Both the position numbers and the translations under genes were made by a program. DNA of 10,738 nt from CAYRYU01 sp964428355 (GTDB lineage: Bacteria > Muiribacteriota > Ozemobacteria > Ozemobacterales > Ozemobacteraceae): the NCBI GenBank assembly GCA_964428355.1, contig CAYRYU010000162.1:1-10738 (forward strand), written 5' to 3'. Shown one piece after another: positions 6,342-10,738 of this stretch. The notes below the pieces were generated by a model. It was not told where the DNA came from. It worked only from the letters and a program-made list of their open reading frames with translations, and searched no databases. How positions within the stretch are numbered: position 1 is the stretch's first letter; every line of letters starts with the position of its first letter.

Positions 6342-9300
6342 ATGCGCGAAACGGGCGGGCGGACCGGGTTCACCCTCATCGAGGTGATGGTCGGATCGAT
6401 CGTTTTCATAGTCATCTTCACGGGGCTCGCGTTCACGCTCCAGAGCGGAATCATCGTGTCCAAGTCCGTTGCCGGGAGTTCAGAGATCACAAGGCAGTTC
6501 AAGGACGGGATCCGCATCATAACCGAGGGCGACGGGGACCCGAGTTTTCCGAATGCCGGGCTCCTCGCGGGGGATGGCCAGAGGATGGTCAGCTCGCCCA
6601 CAGGAATCGGCTTCCGGGCCAGGGCAAACCGGGGGATGCTGACCGCGATCGACGGGGCGACCAACCTCGCGGTTTCGAGTATCGCCGTGGGTTCGGGTAC
6701 CACGGAAACTTTCCGGTTCATGGCCGCTTCACACCCTTCCGAGCTTCCCGGATTGGCGGTCTCGGCCGCCACCAACCGGATCTACGTGGCGAACCCCTGG
6801 ATGGACTCGGTGGCCGTGGTCGACGCAGTGACCCAATCGTGCCTTTTTTGCATTCCCGTCGGGTCGGGGCCCGCGGGAGTCGCTGTCCGGCCGGGGCCGC
6901 CGGTCCGGATCTACGTAGCGAACAGTCTCGGGAACTACGTTTCCGTGATCGACGAAACCACGAATGCCGTCGTGGCAACGATCACGGTCGGTCAGGCCCC
7001 CACGGGCCTGACATACCACCTCCCCAACGACCGCCTGTTCGTCACGAACGGTTTCAGCAACTCTGTTTCCGTGATCGATTGTTCGGCCAACACGCTGATC
7101 GCCGGGGTTTTCGTCGGGCGCCGGCCGATCGGCATCGACTGCGATGCAACAACCAACAGGGTCTACGCGGCCAATAACCTTGGCAACAGCGTTTCCGTAA
7201 TCGATGCCAACGCCAACACCCTTCTCAGTACCATTTCCCTCGGAACCGGTCGCGGTCCGGTGGGGGTGTCGGTGAATTCCTCCATTCCGAAAATCTACAT
7301 CGCGAACAACATTTCCCAGACGGTTTCCGTAATCGACGGAGGGACCGGGGCCCTGGATTCAGACCTGGTTCCAACCCCTTCCCGGCAGTTCCGGCCCACG
7401 GGGTTGGCTTTTCATCCCGCCCTTGGTTGGGTTTACGTTTCCGATGCTCTCGGCTGGGTAACAAACATCGATTGCGGTGACCCCGCTCCCGACAAACTCG
7501 ACAAGCCTCCGGGACAATTTCCCATCGCGGAAGGTGTGGGAGGGCAGCCCGCCGGAATCGCCCATAATCCGGTTGACGGCGACTGCTATCTCCTGAACCG
7601 AACGGATTTTTCTCTCTCCCGGGTTTCCGGAAATGCTGCCTGGAACACCATCCCATTCGGTGCCAAGCCCGGTATGGCCTTCAATCCGCTGCTTTCGCGC
7701 TTGTATCTCGCCGATCCGAGGTCGAAACAGGTGGGAGTGGTGGACCTGTTGACGAACGATTTCATTGCACCGATCAGCCTGGCGACCGCCCCCGCAGGGA
7801 TCTGCGTCAGCCCGGGAGGCACGAGGATCTACGTGGCCGATCAGGCGGCGGACCTTCTGAAGGTGTTCGATGCAAACACCCACGGGTTGGTGGCGAGCAT
7901 CCCCGTCGGCCGGCTGCCTGGTCCGGTGGCATTTCTTTCACCGAACAAGATATACGTTGCAAATCTGTCGGGCAAGAGCGTTTCGGTCATCGACGCCGGA
8001 ACCAACTCCGCGCTGGGCCTTCCCATCGCCGTGGATACGCTCCCCGTAGCCCTTGCGGCAAATTCGACGACCAACCGCGTCTACGTGGCGAACCTCGGCA
8101 GCGACACGATTTCCGTCATCGACGCGGTGGGCGACACGGTGACTTCGATCATCGACCTCGACACATCGTTCGGGGCCAACGACTACGCCCCGGGATGCCT
8201 TGCCGCGAACACGGTCACCAACCGGATCTACGTCGGAAACCGGAAGACCGGCCGGGTCATGGTCATCGACGGGGCAACTGAAGGCCTGATCGCGGACGTT
8301 CCCCTGGGCGGGGGAATCCCCTTGGAGATCCAGGTCAACGAGGCAACGGACCGGGTTTTCGTGACTCTCGGGGGAGACCTTCCCGCGGGGAATTCGGTCG
8401 TGGAGATCGATGGCTCCACCAACACGGTCGTCCGGTCGGCTTTCGTCGGGTGCATGCCGTTCGGGTCCGCCCTCGACGCAACCGCAAGCACCCTTTATTC
8501 CTTCAACACCGGAAACGGCACCGTCTCCGTCATCGACGGAACCACCTGCGCGGTGCGTGCCACCCTTCCCCGCTGGACGCACCCGGCGGGGATGGCTATC
8601 AACAGCGTCACCAACCGGGCTTACCTCGTGAACCCCGATCAGTCGACGGTTTCCGCTGTCGACCTGGCCACCAACCAGACGGTGGCAACGATCTCGGTGG
8701 CATCGTTTCCCTGTGGAATCGCGGTGAACGAGACCTCGAACCGTGTCTTCGTGACCCATGTGAATTCGGGTTCCCTCTCCGTCATCGACGGAGCCACCAA
8801 TGTCGCGGTTGCCACTTCCAGCGGGGGGTCCCGTCCGGCGGGTATCGGGGTGAATCCGAACACCAACCGAATCTACGTTGCGAACCTCGACAGTGAGTGC
8901 GTGGCCGTCATCCAGGACGGCTCGCTGGCCCTCTTGAACCGGGTCGGGGTGGGTCCCGCCCCCACCGGGATCGCCGTGAACAGCGTCACCAACAAGGTTT
9001 ATGTTACCATCCAGGGGGACGAAACGGTTTCGGTGCTGGATGGGTCGGACATCCTGACCACCAAGATTTCCGCGGGTCTTCTTCCCTGCGAGGTGGTCGT
9101 GAACGAAACTTCCAACCGCGTCTATGTGACGAACAGGACCAGCGAAACCTGTTCAGTCATCGACGGGGGAACCGACACGATCATTGCGTCCTTTGCCGTG
9201 GACGGAACTCCTTCCGTCCTTGCCCTCAACCGGGCAACGGGAAACCTGTATCTGGCGAACGTCGGGAGCGACACCATCTCGGTGCGGGATGGGGCCGGAA

Positions 9301-9719
9301 CCATCGTCGCCGACCTTCTGGTGGGCGCACAACCGAGCGGGATCAGCTGTAATCCGACAACCAACCGGGTTTTCGTGACGAATTCCAGCCTCTGGTTCCT
9401 GATGTTCTACCAGAACGGGCAGATTTTCATGCAACGTCATTCATTCCCGGGAGCATGGCCCGGGGTTGCCCTGGGCCCCGCATTCGCCATCATGGGCGAG
9501 CCCCCCTACCCTCCCGGTTCACCAACCTTGCGCGTCATGGTTGCCACTCCCACCGTCGGGCTCCCGTTGTTCGTCCCCCAGCCGAATCTTCTTACCCCCT
9601 CGGGCATCAGGTTGTCGTTTTTCCTTTTCCAGGACCTGAACGCCAATCAGGTTGCCGATGTCGAGGAAACGGGGGCAACTTTTTCCACATTCATCAAATT
9701 CCGGAACAGCGAACCGTGA
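6342..9719 (+). CDS. PilW/GspJ-like prepilin carrying a giant YVTN beta-propeller insert
   Basis: A 1125-residue chimera. The ATG at 6342 has AGGAGGGG at 6327-6334, a strong site. Residues 1-9 are a prepilin leader, with cleavage expected at TG|FTLIEVMVGS. Glu14 is the Glu+5, and the membrane helix runs to about 38. Residues 39-98 look like the start of a PilW/GspJ soluble domain. Residues 99-119 (LTAIDGATNLAVSSIAVGS) already match the second half of a YVTN blade, and about 20 full blades of roughly 42 residues follow (138-1000), then half a blade (1001-1014). Each blade carries the N-R-I/V-Y-V-A/T-N ... S-V-x-V-I-D core. The tail (1015-1125) ends in TFSTFIKFRN, like the last strand of PilW-type pilins, and contains an EF-hand-like loop at 1098-1109. 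Fifteen cysteines are present. Usual PilW/GspJ length is about 200-350. It overlaps the PilX-like gene by 4 nt (GTGA). The likely place of action is the pilus or pseudopilus tip outside the cell. I infer an adhesin or ligand-binding role. Confidence 0.92.
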   Translation: MRETGGRTGFTLIEVMVGSIVFIVIFTGLAFTLQSGIIVSKSVAGSSEITRQFKDGIRIITEGDGDPSFPNAGLLAGDGQRMVSSPTGIGFRARANRGMLTAIDGATNLAVSSIAVGSGTTETFRFMAASHPSELPGLAVSAATNRIYVANPWMDSVAVVDAVTQSCLFCIPVGSGPAGVAVRPGPPVRIYVANSLGNYVSVIDETTNAVVATITVGQAPTGLTYHLPNDRLFVTNGFSNSVSVIDCSANTLIAGVFVGRRPIGIDCDATTNRVYAANNLGNSVSVIDANANTLLSTISLGTGRGPVGVSVNSSIPKIYIANNISQTVSVIDGGTGALDSDLVPTPSRQFRPTGLAFHPALGWVYVSDALGWVTNIDCGDPAPDKLDKPPGQFPIAEGVGGQPAGIAHNPVDGDCYLLNRTDFSLSRVSGNAAWNTIPFGAKPGMAFNPLLSRLYLADPRSKQVGVVDLLTNDFIAPISLATAPAGICVSPGGTRIYVADQAADLLKVFDANTHGLVASIPVGRLPGPVAFLSPNKIYVANLSGKSVSVIDAGTNSALGLPIAVDTLPVALAANSTTNRVYVANLGSDTISVIDAVGDTVTSIIDLDTSFGANDYAPGCLAANTVTNRIYVGNRKTGRVMVIDGATEGLIADVPLGGGIPLEIQVNEATDRVFVTLGGDLPAGNSVVEIDGSTNTVVRSAFVGCMPFGSALDATASTLYSFNTGNGTVSVIDGTTCAVRATLPRWTHPAGMAINSVTNRAYLVNPDQSTVSAVDLATNQTVATISVASFPCGIAVNETSNRVFVTHVNSGSLSVIDGATNVAVATSSGGSRPAGIGVNPNTNRIYVANLDSECVAVIQDGSLALLNRVGVGPAPTGIAVNSVTNKVYVTIQGDETVSVLDGSDILTTKISAGLLPCEVVVNETSNRVYVTNRTSETCSVIDGGTDTIIASFAVDGTPSVLALNRATGNLYLANVGSDTISVRDGAGTIVADLLVGAQPSGISCNPTTNRVFVTNSSLWFLMFYQNGQIFMQRHSFPGAWPGVALGPAFAIMGEPPYPPGSPTLRVMVATPTVGLPLFVPQPNLLTPSGIRLSFFLFQDLNANQVADVEETGATFSTFIKFRNSEP
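6753..9383 (+). repeat. YVTN-type blade repeats within the propeller pilin
   Basis: About 20 complete protein repeats of 39-51 residues begin at residues 138, 180, 223, 265, 309, 355, 406, 445, 487, 529, 571, 620, 663, 709, 751, 793, 835, 877, 918 and 960, plus a half repeat at 1001. They follow the YVTN propeller pattern (TNRIYVAN, then VSVID, then I-x-VG-x-x-P-x-G). Repeats 6 and 7 (355-444) are the most degenerate. At DNA level the copies have diverged at synonymous sites, though short blocks such as ACCAACCG and TCCGTNATCGA recur, so the array is old and not a recent expansion. Confidence 0.92.
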
Positions 9720-10255
9720 ACGCGCAAAGTAAAGAAGCTGAATCTGGCTCTGTGAACTCTGTGCGCTCTGTGGCTTTCCCTGGTTCCAATACGAAATTCA
9801 GCCAACCTTTCCGCCCCGGTCCCCGGGGGAATTCGGGGTTCGTGGCTTTTTACGGTCTGGTGCTGCTCATCATCCTGGGAATCTACCTGTCGGGAGTCCA
9901 GTTCCTGGCTCTCGACCAATCGCTCCACCACAGGCTGGCCGTCTACGAGGCCCAGGCCCGGCAGGCGGCCGATGCCGGGATGGAGGTGTGCCTCTGGATC
10001 GCCAGCACTTCTTCCGCCATCGGACCGGTTGAGTATCTGCTCCTTTTTCCCGCAGGGGGGCCTGCTTCCAGCGCCCTGGTCGTTCTCCGGACCAGCAGGG
10101 GTGCCCCTCCGACCTTCGTTTCCCAAGCCCAGGTGACCGCTTCCGTTTTCGACCGGAATGCGACCAGCACCGCCTCGCCCTGGGTTTCCCGACGAACGCT
10201 GACGAACTCCATCGACGTCAACGCGCGCCGTTTCCTGAACTCCTGGTCGCGGTAG
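9716..10255 (+). CDS. PilX/GspK-like prepilin with a long N-terminal leader
   Basis: A 179-residue pilin-like protein, the last of the four-gene set. The start chosen is GTG 9716, which overlaps the upstream TGA (GTGA), so translation is probably coupled. No good Shine-Dalgarno is seen. Residues 42-66 (FVAFYGLVLLIILGIYLSGV onward) are the hydrophobic helix. The site SG|FVAFY puts Tyr, not Glu, at +5, as in PilX/GspK proteins, the only minor pilins that often lack Glu+5. The following YEAQARQAADAGMEVCLW (77-94) matches the PilX 'A-x-AG-x-E' helix. The 41-residue leader is unusually long and contains a 9-bp tandem repeat translated as SVNSVRSVA, so the true start may lie further in, for example GTG at 9770. 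By analogy with GspK it would cap the tip complex with the FimT-, PilV- and PilW-like proteins. Confidence 0.77.
   Translation: MNAQSKEAESGSVNSVRSVAFPGSNTKFSQPFRPGPRGNSGFVAFYGLVLLIILGIYLSGVQFLALDQSLHHRLAVYEAQARQAADAGMEVCLWIASTSSAIGPVEYLLLFPAGGPASSALVVLRTSRGAPPTFVSQAQVTASVFDRNATSTASPWVSRRTLTNSIDVNARRFLNSWSR
9749..9775. repeat. 9-bp tandem repeat (TCTGTGNNN x3)
   Basis: Three units, TCTGTGAAC, TCTGTGCGC and TCTGTGGCT, in tandem, preceded by a partial TCTGGC. The motif resembles the dispersed CTCTGTG / CACAGAG repeat tracts I recall from intergenic regions of many bacterial drafts. Here it lies in the frame of the PilX-like gene, between its GTG start and its hydrophobic helix. Confidence 0.85.
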
Positions 10256-10307
10256 CTTTTCGGCCAGGGCTTGCCCAATCACACCCCATGACGAACGAGG
10301 ACCCGAA

Positions 10308-10738
10308 ATGACTGACGCCAAACCCCCGGTCCTGGAACTGAGGGACATCTGGAAAACCTATTCCGGCCCGCGACAGGGGGAGGCAAAGGAGGGCCGGAAA
10401 AGCACTCTTTCCGGGGTTTCGATCAATGTCCGCAAAGGAGAAATCTATGGATTCGTGGGGTTGAACGGGGCGGGGAAAACAACCAGCATAAAGATCGCCC
10501 TGGGTCTGACCTTTCCGGATACCGGTGAGATCCGCTGGTTTGGCGAGCCCCCTACGCCCCAGGTTTTTGAAAGGATCGGTTTCGCCCCGGAAAAATCGAG
10601 TTTCTATGAGTTCCTGACCGGCGGGGAGACCCTGGATTTCAGTTCCCGCCTTTTGAGCCGGAAGCCATCCTCAGACCGCACACGGCAGGTTCTCGAGACG
10701 GTCGGCCTGGCTGAAGACCGGGACAAGAAGGTTTCCGC
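10308..10738 (+). CDS. ABC transporter ATP-binding protein (5' part, runs off window)
   Basis: The first 143 residues of an ABC ATPase, open at the window end. The start is ATG 10308 with GAGGA at 10297-10301, 6 nt upstream. The Walker A GLNGAGKTT is at 51-59. The A-loop/first-strand region (VLELRDIWKTYSG, 8-20) and the Q-loop area (RIGFAPEKSSFYEFLTGGETLDF, 89-111) follow the ABC-2 exporter type (CcmA/NatA/DrrA-like), with a PE in place of a clear Gln. Walker B and the signature motif lie beyond the window. A hydrophilic insert of about ten residues (PRQGEAKEGRK, 21-31) lengthens the segment before the 'L-x-GVS' strand. It follows the PilX-like gene by 52 nt with no obvious terminator, so it may be read through from the pilin operon. 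The permease would be expected downstream, outside the window. The substrate is unknown. Confidence 0.93.
   Translation, partial: MTDAKPPVLELRDIWKTYSGPRQGEAKEGRKSTLSGVSINVRKGEIYGFVGLNGAGKTTSIKIALGLTFPDTGEIRWFGEPPTPQVFERIGFAPEKSSFYEFLTGGETLDFSSRLLSRKPSSDRTRQVLETVGLAEDRDKKVS

Noticed and set aside
7938..8759. Reverse 273-codon frame with HDR/VDDGDR-like repeats
   Set aside because: The repeats are the antisense reading of the YVTN blade DNA, so their regularity reflects the forward gene.
10288..10311. Seven-codon frame MTNEDPK overlapping the ABC start by ATGA
   Set aside because: It has no ribosome site of its own, and the GAGGA inside it serves the ABC gene. Most likely chance.

Overview
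The window is GC-rich bacterial DNA from a draft assembly: two runs of exactly 100 N (1113-1212 and 2526-2625) mark gaps of unknown true size. The genes suggest a diderm bacterium that assembles type IV pilus or type II secretion pseudopili. I cannot name the phylum from this sequence.

Left part (1-3249). A three-helix membrane protein with DUF3592-like domains reads forward (124-1032). Facing it is an FAD/NAD(P)H oxidoreductase of the NirB / rubredoxin-reductase type (2417 down to the first gap, C-terminus missing). A YjbQ/UPF0047 gene (2757-3176) diverges from the oxidoreductase. The divergent intergenic stretch holds a 12-bp tandem repeat interrupted by the second gap, with candidate promoters for both genes at the two edges of the array.

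Middle part (3250-5249). Two reverse-strand genes 47 nt apart form a probable operon: an exported Shewanella-like (PPP-family) metallophosphatase (4979-3942), then an exported Ala/Pro-rich protein (3894-3250). The 270-nt stretch upstream of the phosphatase is also the upstream region of the pilin cluster and holds a good forward sigma70-type promoter.

Right part (5250-10738). Four consecutive prepilin-like genes read forward: FimT/GspH-like, PilV/GspI-like, PilW/GspJ-like and PilX/GspK-like. This is the H-I-J-K order of minor pilins and pseudopilins. An ABC transporter ATPase follows and runs off the window. The third gene is the most interesting object here. Instead of the usual 200-350 residues it has 1125. 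A normal class III prepilin N-terminus (G|FTLIE) is followed by about 21 YVTN-type beta-propeller blades, counting one split between the two ends, enough for three seven-bladed propellers. A short C-terminal segment follows that looks like the last strands of a pilin, with an EF-hand-like calcium loop. No PilY1 gene is visible, so I infer that this propeller-bearing minor pilin may supply the tip propeller or adhesin function that PilY1 provides elsewhere.
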